64,000 nucleotides of DNA, taken from NCBI GenBank assembly GCA_963800135.1, contig CAWCZR010000012.1, forward strand, positions 62,001 to 126,000. Direction: 5' to 3'. The stretch's first letter is position 1. The number at the start of each line of letters is the position of its first letter. Under the pieces are notes generated by a model. It was not told where the DNA came from. It worked only from the letters and a program-made list of their open reading frames with translations, and did not search any database. Of this stretch, positions 8,721 to 17,067 are shown piece after piece. This stretch comes from DASPSM01 sp963800135. Its GTDB lineage: Bacteria; Planctomycetota; Planctomycetia; Planctomycetales; Planctomycetaceae. The translations under genes and the position numbers were made by a program.

Positions 8721-10296
8721 GCGTTCTTTCTTCTTGGCCCACGTCGTCGCTGCCCAGCTTGGAAAGTTGCGGCGACGACTTGCTCGCGCCGATGTACTTC
8801 TGCACCAGATAAATCAGCGAGATCGGCACATACACCCGCACGTTGTCGGCGAACTCCAGAATCAGGTGTTCCTCTTTCTGGTCGCCTTTATCGAGCAGCT
8901 CCATTCCGCGATAGATGCCGATGCCGTTTGTGAGATGAACGACCAGATCTCCCTCGCTCAGCTCCAAAAACGTGTCGATGGCCCGCGTTTCGTAGGTGCG
9001 ACGGCGGGCCTCGCGACGGAGTTCCGTCCGCCCGAACAGCTCCTGATCGCTGAGGACGATCAGACCTTCCGCGACGAGACGAAAGCCGTGCGTCACGTGG
9101 CCGATGCACAGCTCGACGCGGCCGCCGAGCGTGCGGCCCGGCTCCGCCAGCAGCTCGGCCAGGCGGGTCCGTTCGCCGTCGTTGTGACAGGCGATCAGCA
9201 CCTGTTCGTCGCGGCCGACGACCGATTCCAGCTCGGCCAGCGCCTCCGTCCGCGGCCCGCTGAATCGCTCGATCGACTCGACCCGCAGATGGCACGTCGT
9301 GTCGTAGCTGTCGCCGGCAATCGCCGCGACCGTCAGCGAGGGAAATTTCGTCAGCCGCTCCAGCGTGTGGGCGACGGTGAACAGGCCTCGCGGATTCTCC
9401 ATCCGCATGAGGTACGTTTTGCCCTCTTCGACGATGTCCGCCAGCTCGCCCAGCGCGATCCACGTGCCGGCTGGCAGCGAATCGATCAGGCTCTCCTCGG
9501 CCGCGCGATCGTTGGCTGTGCGATCGTTCCGCGGTCCTTTGTCTTCGGCGGCGCTCTCACCCAAGTCAGCCGCCGACTCCTTCCGGGCGCCGACGATCGT
9601 CAGCTCGACCTCGCTTAGATCCTCGAGCTTGCGCTGTGTTTCCGCGTCGAAACGGCGGATCGACTCGACCTCTTCGCCGAACAGCTCGATGCGGATCGGA
9701 TCCTCGGCGTCCGCGGGGAACAGGTCGAGGATGCCGCCGTGCATGCAGAATTCGCCGGCAATTTCGATCGCCGGCACGCGCTCGAACCCCTGCTCGACCA
9801 GCCAGCGCAAGAGCCCGTCGATCTCCAGCGTCTCGCCGACGCGAACAGTTCGCGTGCCCGCCACTCGGTCGGCCCGCGGCGGCACTGGCTGCAACAGGGC
9901 CGAAATGCTCGTCACGATCACCCGCGGCGGCTCGTCACTCCCCAGCCGCCGCAGCACCCGCAGCCGCCCGCCGTAAATCGGGTCGCGAACTCCCGATTCT
10001 TGCGGCAGCGATTCCCACGCGGGAAAGACCTCGGGGGCGGTGCCGAGAAAGCCCATCACGTCGGCGGCGAAATCGTCGACTTCCGACGGTCGCGGCAGGA
10101 CGACCAGCAGCGTCCCCGGGCAACGGCTCGCGATGGCGGCGGCCGTCAGCGCGCACGACGATCCCCAGGCTCCGTCGACGGCGGCACTCTCGCCCCGGGC
10201 AAGAGCGGCCGCCACTTCGACCAGCCCCTCGCTCTGCGATAACCTGGGCACCAGGTCCGTAAGGGCCGTGGCGACGATTGGGCCCGTCGCTGCCAT
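8701..10296 (-). CDS. mfd: Transcription-repair coupling factor Mfd, N-terminal part
   Basis: The first 515 or so residues of Mfd, from ATG 10296. The UvrB-like region is recognisable from LLVVLPRPSEVDDFAADV and VFPAWESLPQE to the region that contacts UvrA, with MHGGILDLFPAD as a well-conserved block. The RNA-polymerase-interacting CarD-like domain follows (GDLVVHLTNGIGIYRGM, then EHLILEFADNVRVYVP) and leads into the conserved helix IYLVQKYIG. After KLGSDD the frame turns into EERTRGERRA and stops, which marks the frameshift. Only 7 bases separate the ATG from a TACAAT hexamer, so the message may be leaderless. Confidence 0.92.
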   Translation of the reverse strand: MAATGPIVATALTDLVPRLSQSEGLVEVAAALARGESAAVDGAWGSSCALTAAAIASRCPGTLLVVLPRPSEVDDFAADVMGFLGTAPEVFPAWESLPQESGVRDPIYGGRLRVLRRLGSDEPPRVIVTSISALLQPVPPRADRVAGTRTVRVGETLEIDGLLRWLVEQGFERVPAIEIAGEFCMHGGILDLFPADAEDPIRIELFGEEVESIRRFDAETQRKLEDLSEVELTIVGARKESAADLGESAAEDKGPRNDRTANDRAAEESLIDSLPAGTWIALGELADIVEEGKTYLMRMENPRGLFTVAHTLERLTKFPSLTVAAIAGDSYDTTCHLRVESIERFSGPRTEALAELESVVGRDEQVLIACHNDGERTRLAELLAEPGRTLGGRVELCIGHVTHGFRLVAEGLIVLSDQELFGRTELRREARRRTYETRAIDTFLELSEGDLVVHLTNGIGIYRGMELLDKGDQKEEHLILEFADNVRVYVPISLIYLVQKYIGASKSSPQLSKLGSDDVGQEERTRGERRA

Positions 10297-10303
10297 CGGG
10301 GGA

Positions 10304-10331
10304 ATTGTAGCTTTTCGCCGCGTTTTGAAAA
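10304..10331 (-). promoter_or_regulatory. Putative mfd promoter, leaderless arrangement
   Basis: On the minus strand TTTTCA (10331-10326) and TACAAT (10309-10304) are separated by 16 bases. The ATG of mfd begins 7 bases after the -10 hexamer, about where transcription would start. No Shine-Dalgarno sequence is possible in that space. Inferred from sequence only. Confidence 0.45.
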
Positions 10332-10696
10332 CCCCGCAACTCCTGTTTCACCCGATGGTTGCGTTCCCTTGCGAATGACAGCATCGCAGCCCCCCAAAAG
10401 TGCAATGTTGACCGGCGCTGCCATGCTCACCGAGCCGGCGAGCCGCCTGCGTCAGCTGGCGGGTGCTTTTCCTCTTTATCTTCTCTTTTCTTTCCTTCTT
10501 TTCGAGTGCCGTCCTCTTCCGCTCTCGCAACATACTCCGCCCCGGTTTTCCCTATCTCCCGTCATCTGACGCCGGGCACGCAATTTGCCAATCACAGGCG
10601 GAATTCGCACAATCGAGGACGGTGCCGCTGCCGGAGTCTTTGTCGCTGTTTTCTTGCTTCGGATCCCGTCCGCCACCGCCAACCCGGAACACTCTC
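10332..10696. other. Intergenic region between mfd and the aldo/keto reductase
   Basis: About 365 bases with no gene I can support. It holds a pyrimidine-rich run (about 10466-10560, mostly C and T) and a GC-rich imperfect inverted repeat near 10450-10473 (CCGCC with GGCGG). The upstream control region of the reductase at 10697 must lie here, but no convincing -35/-10 pair is visible. Confidence 0.5.
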
Positions 10697-11746
10697 ATGG
10701 AACGCCGCCACTTTTTGAAAACGGTCACCGTCGGCACGACCCTCTCGGCCGCCGCCGCGAATCTTCTCTCCACCTCGCACACCACGGACGCCCGCGCCGA
10801 CGAGGCCGCCGCTGACAAACCGGGCCCGCAAGAAACCATCCGGGGCGAGATGCGCTACCGCACGCTCGGCCGCACGGGTGAGCGAGTCTCGTTGATCGGT
10901 CTCGGCGGCTATCACATCGGCATGCAGCCCGACGGACAAGACAGCATCCGCATCATTCGCACGGCCATCGATCGGGGCATCACGTTCCTCGACAACTCGT
11001 GGGACTACCACATGGGCGGCAGCGAGGAGCGAATGGGCAAGGCCCTCCGCGACGGCTACCGCCAAAAAGTCTTCCTGATGACCAAGATCGACGGCCGCAC
11101 CGCCGCCGAGGCCAACAAGCAGCTCGACGATTGCCTCCGTCGCCTGCAGACCGATCACATTGACCTCGTGCAGCATCACGAAGTCATCCGCCTGGAAGAT
11201 CCCGATCGCATCTTCGCCCAAAACGGCGCGAACGACGCCCTGCTCGCCGCGAAGAAAGCGGGAAAAATCCGCTACATCGGCTTCACCGGCCACAAAGACC
11301 CGCTCGTCCATCTGCGGATGCTGCAGACGGCAGAAAAGCACGGCTTCCACTTCGACACCGTGCAGATGCCGATCAACGTAATGGACGCCCACTTCCGCAG
11401 CTTCAGCCGCAACGTGGTGCCGGTCGCCATCGAACAAGGGATCGGCGTGCTCGGCATGAAACCGATGGGCAGCGGCCAAATCCTCATCAGCCAAACGGCA
11501 ACGCCGATCGAGTGCCTGCATTATGCGATGAGCCTGCCGACCTCGGTCGTGATCACCGGCATCGACAGCCTCAAAATCCTCGACCAGGCCTTTGAAGCGG
11601 TGAAGACTTTCCAACCACTCAACTCAGAACAAATCGCCGCCCTCTTGAAAAAGACGGCCCAAGCCGCCGAAAACGGCCGCTTCGAACCGTTCAAAACAAC
11701 GAGCGGCTTCGACGCGACGGCGAAGCATCCGGAGTGGTTGGGGTAA
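10697..11746 (+). CDS. Tat-exported aldo/keto reductase
   Basis: An NAD(P)H-dependent oxidoreductase of the aldo/keto reductase superfamily, probably exported folded. The ATG at 10697 opens with ERRHFLKTVTVGTT, a twin-arginine signal close to the RRxFLK consensus, followed by an Ala-rich stretch and a likely cleavage near DARADEA. The TIM barrel starts at about residue 50 (MRYRTLGRTGERVSLIGLG). The catalytic set is visible as Asp/Tyr in NSWDYH, Lys in MTKIDG and His in LVQHHEV. The C-terminal helices are intact. It stands alone between mfd (divergent) and a minus-strand hypothetical gene. Many planctomycete reductases carry such a signal; the substrate is unknown. Confidence 0.9.
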   Translation: MERRHFLKTVTVGTTLSAAAANLLSTSHTTDARADEAAADKPGPQETIRGEMRYRTLGRTGERVSLIGLGGYHIGMQPDGQDSIRIIRTAIDRGITFLDNSWDYHMGGSEERMGKALRDGYRQKVFLMTKIDGRTAAEANKQLDDCLRRLQTDHIDLVQHHEVIRLEDPDRIFAQNGANDALLAAKKAGKIRYIGFTGHKDPLVHLRMLQTAEKHGFHFDTVQMPINVMDAHFRSFSRNVVPVAIEQGIGVLGMKPMGSGQILISQTATPIECLHYAMSLPTSVVITGIDSLKILDQAFEAVKTFQPLNSEQIAALLKKTAQAAENGRFEPFKTTSGFDATAKHPEWLG

Positions 11747-11790
11747 GCGGACGTTTGCGTGCACGGCGGCCGTAGACGAACAACCGGAGC

Positions 11791-12471
11791 CTATGAGGCC
11801 CGTTGCGTGCGTTTTCGGATTGCAATGATTTCCGCCGCGTCGACTTTCCATTGCTGACCGACTTTTTCGACGGTGATTGGAAACGGAAAATCGGCGGTAA
11901 TGAGTTTCACCTGGCCGTCGGCCGCATGGTCCGACACACGTCCTATCCGATTAGAGTTGGAAACGTGGCTCAGTTGAACGGCAACTTCCGCCGGGTAGGC
12001 CCCTTGCCAAAGGATCTCTGCGTCAGGGTGGTCCATGATCAGCGGCTCGATTTCACTGCGACTCCCTGTTAGCAACGCTGCCAGGAGCTGTCGCATGGTT
12101 TGCTCCGGTTCCGCGTCCTGCGGTACAACCCGCGGTTGGATTGATTCAAGAATCTCTTCGTAGGAATGCGTTCTGGCGCTGTCGGAGAATTGCGCCAGGA
12201 GGCTCAACAATCTGTCAGTCGCTTCGTCGTCGTCCCGAGAACACGTCTTGAGCACATAAGGCCAGATGTAATTCTCCGGGAATCCGAAGTGCCTGGCGAC
12301 GTAACGGCTGAACGCTTTCCAGCCGTCATTGCTTAACGGGCAGTTCGTCGATGCGTGGGCAAAGCCGGACAAATACGCGCTCACTTCCAAAAACGACCCG
12401 TCGCACACATACATGCTGCGGCGTTTGCAGATGCTTTCCACCAATTCGATGAATTTGTCTGTTGCATCCAT
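11791..12471 (-). CDS. Hypothetical protein (KRRSMY...YLSGF N-terminal motif)
   Basis: I do not recognise a named family. The ATG at 12471 (MDATDKFIELVESI) is preferred over an upstream TTG at 12504. The first ~110 residues contain CKRRSMYVCDGSF, then EVSAYLSGFAHA and PENYIWPYVLK followed by an acidic SRDDDEATD. The opening resembles a loose group of small proteins with an 'I..RPxMY.G..S....YL.G' start, some of which are annotated as immunity-like; that link is weak. The second half (SEIEPLIMDHPDAEILWQ... then PITVEKVGQQWKVDAAEI) has the alternating strand pattern and the 'V.k.g.qWKVda' ending seen in NTF2-like/DUF4878-type modules. No signal peptide or membrane segment. Confidence 0.6.
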   Translation of the reverse strand: MDATDKFIELVESICKRRSMYVCDGSFLEVSAYLSGFAHASTNCPLSNDGWKAFSRYVARHFGFPENYIWPYVLKTCSRDDDEATDRLLSLLAQFSDSARTHSYEEILESIQPRVVPQDAEPEQTMRQLLAALLTGSRSEIEPLIMDHPDAEILWQGAYPAEVAVQLSHVSNSNRIGRVSDHAADGQVKLITADFPFPITVEKVGQQWKVDAAEIIAIRKRTQRAS

Positions 12472-12659
12472 TGGGGACGAGTTCCCGATGAAAGAGCGTC
12501 GCAAGATAAGAAGCGACCATCCGTTCGGGCGGCTATTTAGACGCTTTGATTCGTTGCCGATTGTCCGTTTTACGATCGGGACTGCAAGAACAAAATCTCA
12601 TCCAAACTCCCGGCTGGTTTGCCGCGGACAGCGCCGCTGCAACCGAAAAAAGACGCCCG

Positions 12660-13067
12660 CTAGACGCGCTCGCGCTTGCGACTGCTCTTCTTGCGGGCCT
12701 TCCAAGCGGCCCGAGCGTACGCGCGGTCGAGCCGCGCCAGTCGGTAGCGCCGTACGTCGAGGTTCCGCATCTGGCCGGACGGCGCCTTCACCAGAATGAA
12801 TGGGAGGCAGACGGACCGCACCCGCAACGGCACGCCTCCGTTATTCGGGACGAACGGGATACGGACCGGCTCGTCCGGCCGAATCGTGCCAATCCCGCCG
12901 CACCAAAAGAAGGACGGCAATTCGTAGACCACGTGCAGCAGTGCCACATAGTCACCGGCGCGCACATCCTCCGGGGCCAAAACCTTGGCCGTCGTTAATT
13001 CCTTGGCGCCGAAGCGGCCCCCGGTCTCAGTCTTTCGGCAACGTGGCATGAGAGGCAAGACACGCAT
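12660..13067 (-). CDS. Small hypothetical protein with basic C-terminus
   Basis: A 135-residue protein with no family I can name. The centre looks like a compact beta-rich domain (RAGDYVALLHVVYELPSFFW, then VRIPFVPNNGGVPLRVRSVC). It ends in a strongly basic tail, RAAWKARKKSSRKRERV, that could bind nucleic acid. ATG 13067 and ATG 13049 are both possible; neither has a clear ribosome binding site. It follows another unplaced minus-strand gene and may be a lineage-specific planctomycete protein. Confidence 0.55.
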   Translation of the reverse strand: MRVLPLMPRCRKTETGGRFGAKELTTAKVLAPEDVRAGDYVALLHVVYELPSFFWCGGIGTIRPDEPVRIPFVPNNGGVPLRVRSVCLPFILVKAPSGQMRNLDVRRYRLARLDRAYARAAWKARKKSSRKRERV

Positions 13068-13248
13068 GCCGACGCTCGGTTCGGCCGGCTACGCTGTCTC
13101 GCCCGAGAATTGGCAAGTTGCAGAATGCCAAATGCTCCGAACCGGCCGCGCTTGAAGGTGTCTAGCACTGCGAAATGAGTTTCGCGCAGCTCGGCCCTTT
13201 TCGGGCGCCGCATGGACCTTCCCAGCAACCCGGCGTGCCGTCGCAAGT

Positions 13249-13824
13249 TCAGGCGCGATGTGACTTCACCCTAAGATTGGTGCGGAGCAGTTGTACGGCC
13301 GCGGTGACGCCGGCCCAGTGGGTCAGTTCATCCAAGGGAGGCGCATATTCAGCAGGCGAGATGCCGAACTTGTCGCTGCTAATCGCGATCGAGTTCCCCA
13401 AAGCCAGAACCGGTGATACCGTTTCGTGGTTCACAACGTCAGCATCGAGCAGGCGGCCGGCGATCTCGAAGCAGGAACCAATCGGACGACTGCGCAGCAC
13501 AGAAAGCACGAAGCGAACCGGTTGGCCCTCAATCTCAATGAAGAGGCGGTCGGTGGGCGACGGATCGGTATAAATCAGCCGGATTCCGTCGACCGACATG
13601 CCGCTCGAAAGTGCAACGAACGGTTCACCGATGGGACGTAGCCCATCATCAAGAGGCACGACGACGACGTTTGTGATCAGCGAGTAACGGCGAAAACGCC
13701 GCCGTTCCTCACCGCCCAGTCCGTGAAGAGTCTCGTCCTTCGCGAACCGCTCGAGCTCAATCAAGGGCTCGACGAACGGTCGTCGATGGATCGCATCGAT
13801 GATTTCTTGAAGCTGTGACGGCAT
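13249..13824 (-). CDS. PilZ-like domain protein
   Basis: A 191-residue protein. The start is set at ATG 13824 (MPSQLQEIIDAIHRRP); the frame is open to 14079 but that stretch has no protein-like character. After a short helical N-terminus comes ERRRFRRYSLITNVVVVPLD, with clustered arginines like the RxxxR switch of PilZ domains. It is followed by SSGMSVDGIRLIY, a degenerate form of the second motif (usually D/N-x-S-x-x-G), and a run of beta strands ending near FEIAGRLLDA. PilZ domains bind cyclic di-GMP; with a degenerate second motif binding is uncertain. It could instead be a related beta-barrel that has lost the ligand. Confidence 0.55.
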   Translation of the reverse strand: MPSQLQEIIDAIHRRPFVEPLIELERFAKDETLHGLGGEERRRFRRYSLITNVVVVPLDDGLRPIGEPFVALSSGMSVDGIRLIYTDPSPTDRLFIEIEGQPVRFVLSVLRSRPIGSCFEIAGRLLDADVVNHETVSPVLALGNSIAISSDKFGISPAEYAPPLDELTHWAGVTAAVQLLRTNLRVKSHRA

Positions 13825-14146
13825 AACGAATTCCGATCGCGGTCTTCCTCGAAGTCCGCTTGCCGCGACGACTCTTGACTCGAAATCAAATTTAGTGCGC
13901 GGCACGTCGGAAAGAAGCCGCGACCTCCCAAAACAACGCTTGGTCCCTGTTGCCTTTAAGCAACATGGACTCTCAATCGCGCCCGCTCGCAGGAATAGCT
14001 TGGAGCTGAGTCTGTCCAAACGGTTATCAATTGATCGGTGGGGAGCCTGTTCACAATTGGCGTCAGCTCGACGCTCCACCGTCCGTTTATGCTAGCGCTA
14101 TGTCGCTCGACTGGTCTTTCACGCGAGCGCTTGACGCTCGACTCCG
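13825..14146. other. Intergenic region with a short hairpin
   Basis: Between the divergent PilZ-like and ankyrin-type genes. A 6-bp perfect stem (CGAGCG at 14124-14129, CGCTCG at 14135-14140) with a 5-nt loop lies just before the ankyrin-type start. No gene is supported. Confidence 0.45.
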
Positions 14147-14746
14147 ATGCATCTCCGCACTCCGCGTGAGCGAGAGCGCCTTAAGCGGCTGATTGAAGAA
14201 ATCGCGAATCGGATCTTCCATCTCCAACGGCGCGGCCTCCTTTTGTGCGTCGAGCAGATTGAGACGCGCGGTCGCGTGCCGAGCGAGATCCGCGCTTGGG
14301 CGAATCTGCACTACGCGCCCGAGGGTTCCCCCTTTGGTTGCACGGAGCCGAGCTGTCAACTGTTCGTCGATCCCTACCTTCCCCATCCCGTTGGGGAGGA
14401 GCTTCGCCGCCGGCTGCGACTCAGGCAGGCGGTCGAGTTCGAGTTCGTGTCCGTGGGACGCGTCGTTCATCCGGGCGTGACTGACGACAACTGGAGGGAC
14501 GCGACCGCGGTTCCCGCCGACATCAACGAGAAAGACCTGCTCGGCCGGACGGCGTTGTAGCGCGCTGCGTTTCGACGGTACAGCAACCAGGTGACGGAAC
14601 TGCTCGACGCGGGAGCCGACCCCAATCTTCCCGGGCCCGACGGCCGGACGCTGCTAGACCACGCCCTGCAAGGCAAGCTCGAGGACACTTACATCGGCGA
14701 ACTCCTTCAGCAGGCGACGCGATCCCGTCCGCCCCGACGCACCTAA
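14147..14746 (+). pseudogene. Ankyrin-repeat-tailed hypothetical protein, interrupted by in-frame TAG
   Basis: ATG 14147 opens a frame whose first 125 residues look like a real but unnamed domain: FHLQRRGLLLCVEQIETRG, WANLHYAPEGSPFGCTEPSC, FVDPYLPHPVGEELRRRL and VSVGRVVHPGVTDDNW. It then enters an ankyrin-type unit, NEKDLLGRTAL, but meets TAG at 14558-14560. The same frame continues for 61 more codons with RAAFRRYSNQVTELLDAGAD, PNLPGPDGRTLLDHALQ and a natural TAA at 14744-14746. Ankyrin repeats normally read GRTALHxAA or GRTALYxAA, so the stop replaces one residue inside a repeat. A single change from TAC or TAT (Tyr) would give TAG. It is either a recent nonsense mutation or a base-call error. 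Confidence 0.65.
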
Positions 14747-14918
14747 ACAATTTCCTAACTTGTTTCTGAACGCGTAGAAACTCGATCTTGGCGATTTGCG
14801 TTTCGGGTTTTACGTTCGAATCAGGGGCCACCCTCACTCCATGGCCAAGCGGTCGAGGTGCGCGCCGGGGTGTTTTAAATCAAATACCTGCGAACTGATG
14901 GGCCGAATCGCGTTGGTC

Positions 14919-15560
14919 GTGGGACGGGACACGTTGTTTCACCGGAAAAAGCCCGGAGAACCTGTCGCGAGGACACCGAAGCACCCGACGGCTGATCCGC
15001 CGCGGCGGATCGGCTCGCCTGGGGTCGAGGCTCAGATGTTCGCGATCTTCGACTTTGGACCGGCGGGACTTTGGACCAACGCCGGGACGGGACACGTTGT
15101 TTCACCGAGAAACGTTCGAAGAATGCGGGCGGCGGAAAGAGGTTGGCCGGTGGGTCGGTGGGTCGGGACACTTTGTTTCACCAGCTAGGCGACCCAGCGA
15201 AGTCGTTGACCCACCGCCGTCGCCAGTCGCCAGGTGGACATTGGGACGGGATCGGTTCGGGACACGAACGATCGAGTCCAAGGTCCAAAGTCTAAGGTCC
15301 AACGTCGAAGATCAGATGCTCGCAACCATGACTTTGGACCGCGCAGACTTTGGGCCGACGACGGGACGGGACACGTGAGCGATCGGCGCAAAGGCGATGA
15401 TTGGACAGCGGTTGGCCGGTGGGGGGAGGATCCCCGGCGGGAATGAAATTGGATCCCCGCCGGTGGTGGGGATCTGTTTTCACTAAGGGGGGAAGGAAGA
15501 TCCCCGGCAAGGTGAAACAAGCTGTCCCGCCGGGACGGGACACGAAATCGGGATCGGGTT
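14919..15560. repeat. Intergenic repeat field (GGGACGGGACAC and related units)
   Basis: Within the gene-free stretch 14747-15711 a motif of the form CGGGACACgTTGTTTCACC recurs: full copies at 14925-14943 and 15088-15106, a variant at 15165-15183, shortened GGGACGGGACAC forms at 15362-15373 and 15531-15542, and an inverted copy (GGTGAAACAAGCTGTCCCG) at 15511-15529. A second family built on ACTTTGGAC and GGTCCAAAG/TCTAAGGTCC lies between (15051-15076, 15280-15303, 15330-15355). A third, GGATCCCCGGCGGGAA and GGATCCCCGCCGG, lies at 15427-15463 with a related AGATCCCCGGC at 15498-15508. Spacing is irregular and there is no protein-coding character. Confidence 0.65.
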
Positions 15561-15711
15561 CACGCACCGGTCTGTTCGATGAAACATCACAGGAGGGTTC
15601 GGCTGAGCTAGCGCGGACAGAATCGCAGCAGGTTGACGACAGCCGCTCTTGGTAAACTGGTGTCGCCGCGTCGAGGCCAGTCAGGAGCTGTTCCGAGTCA
15701 AGGAGCTGCAG

Positions 15712-17067
15712 ATGATCCGCGCTTGTCGTCTCGTTGCTCGCGGGGATCGGGAAAACCGAATACGCTGCCGCCGCTGGGCGCAATACGTCGCGGTGGCCGA
15801 CCTCTTCGTCGCTCTCGCGATTGTTTGCGTGCCGACAGTGGATGCCGGGCCGCCTGCGGCGTCGGGCCGGTCGAAGTCGCGGGCGTCGACGTCGGCTGAG
15901 ACGGGGCAGACGCTTCGCGGCACGGTCGTCAAAGCGGCCGATGGGTCGCCGGTGGTCGGGGCGACTGTCTTTCTCATCACGCGAACCGTGATTGTGCCGA
16001 GCCCATTCTCGCAGACCCGCTCGGATTCCGCGGGACGTTTCACGTTCGACGATGTTCACCCCGGGAGGTATCGCCTCTTCGCTGAATCGGGAAACCAGAT
16101 CTCAAGTCGCCAGAGAATCAAAGCGGAGCAAATCACGGTCATGAGCTCCGAACCGCCATCGCCCGTGACCTTGCGGCTGGTCGACGGGTGTCGCTTCCGC
16201 GTGATCGTGAAACGCGTGGCGGACAATCGTCCCATCGCGAATGCGAAAGTCGGCTTCGGCTGGGCGGACATCGATCGCCACTACGACACCGATTCGAACG
16301 GAGTCGTCATGATCGAAGGCGTGCGTTCCGAGCAGCAGGTCGTTCAAGTCCGCGCGGACGGCTACGCCTTCGGCGAAAAAACTCTCGCAGCGACCGAGCC
16401 CGGCACGACAACCGATGTGAGCTTCTCGCTCGGACCGGGAGCCGAGGTGCAGGGCACCGTCCGCGACGTCGACGGTCGGCCGCTCTTCAACGTCCGCGTG
16501 GGTGCCACCGCGAAGAGGATGCCGGCCGAATTGCACATTGGAACTTCCAAGACGGATGGCAAAGGACGATTCAAAATCGAAAACGTGCCGACCGGCGAGC
16601 CGATCGAGCTGTCGGTATCCCAGAAGGATTACTTGCGGAAAGAGCAGCCTGTCACTCTCAAGCCAGACCAGAAAGTCCTGACCGTCGACCTTGTCCTGGA
16701 GCGCCGGCCCAAGGGCGGATCGGTTCTGGTCACCGTCACGGGCCCCGACGGCAAGCCCGTTGCCAATGCCCGGCTGGTGAACCCGGGGACAAACAGCTCT
16801 TGGAGGCGGTACGGCAGGACAGACGATCGCGGCCAGTGCCAGATCGACGACGTCTACGATATTTTCGGCCGTCACGAGCTGGGCGTGACGGCCAAGGGCT
16901 TTGCGCCCGACAACTTTCTTTCGATCCTGGTCCGCCGGGCAAGCCCTCCCACCTGCAAGTGCTTCTCGAGATGGGTCACCGCATCCACGGACGCGTCGCC
17001 TTGGGCGCGGGTCGCTTCGCGGCTGGCGTACGCGTCTTCTACAACCACGGCGAGCACGGCGAATTGA
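15712..17067 (+). CDS. Carboxypeptidase-regulatory-like repeat protein, N-terminal part
   Basis: First part of a secreted protein built from beta-sandwich carboxypeptidase-regulatory-like (CarboxypepD_reg) domains. ATG 15712 has AAGGAG six bases upstream (15700-15705), which decides the start. A basic N-terminus and hydrophobic segment (VADLFVALAIVCVPTVDAGP) act as a signal. Domains follow at about residues 65-150 (GQTLRGTVVKAADGSPVVGA), 150-245, 245-330 (VQGTVRDVDGRPLFNVRV) and 335-405 (VLVTVTGPDGKPVANARL). Homology ends at FAPDNFLSILV near 16931; the rest of this frame to 17067 is out of phase. One C appears to be missing from the GTCCGCCG at 16930-16936; restoring it joins the protein to the next frame. 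Confidence 0.78.
   Translation: MIRACRLVARGDRENRIRCRRWAQYVAVADLFVALAIVCVPTVDAGPPAASGRSKSRASTSAETGQTLRGTVVKAADGSPVVGATVFLITRTVIVPSPFSQTRSDSAGRFTFDDVHPGRYRLFAESGNQISSRQRIKAEQITVMSSEPPSPVTLRLVDGCRFRVIVKRVADNRPIANAKVGFGWADIDRHYDTDSNGVVMIEGVRSEQQVVQVRADGYAFGEKTLAATEPGTTTDVSFSLGPGAEVQGTVRDVDGRPLFNVRVGATAKRMPAELHIGTSKTDGKGRFKIENVPTGEPIELSVSQKDYLRKEQPVTLKPDQKVLTVDLVLERRPKGGSVLVTVTGPDGKPVANARLVNPGTNSSWRRYGRTDDRGQCQIDDVYDIFGRHELGVTAKGFAPDNFLSILVRRASPPTCKCFSRWVTASTDASPWARVASRLAYASSTTTASTAN

Noticed and set aside
14919..15560. CRISPR-like array
   Set aside because: The repeated units vary in length and orientation, spacing is irregular, and there are no cas genes.
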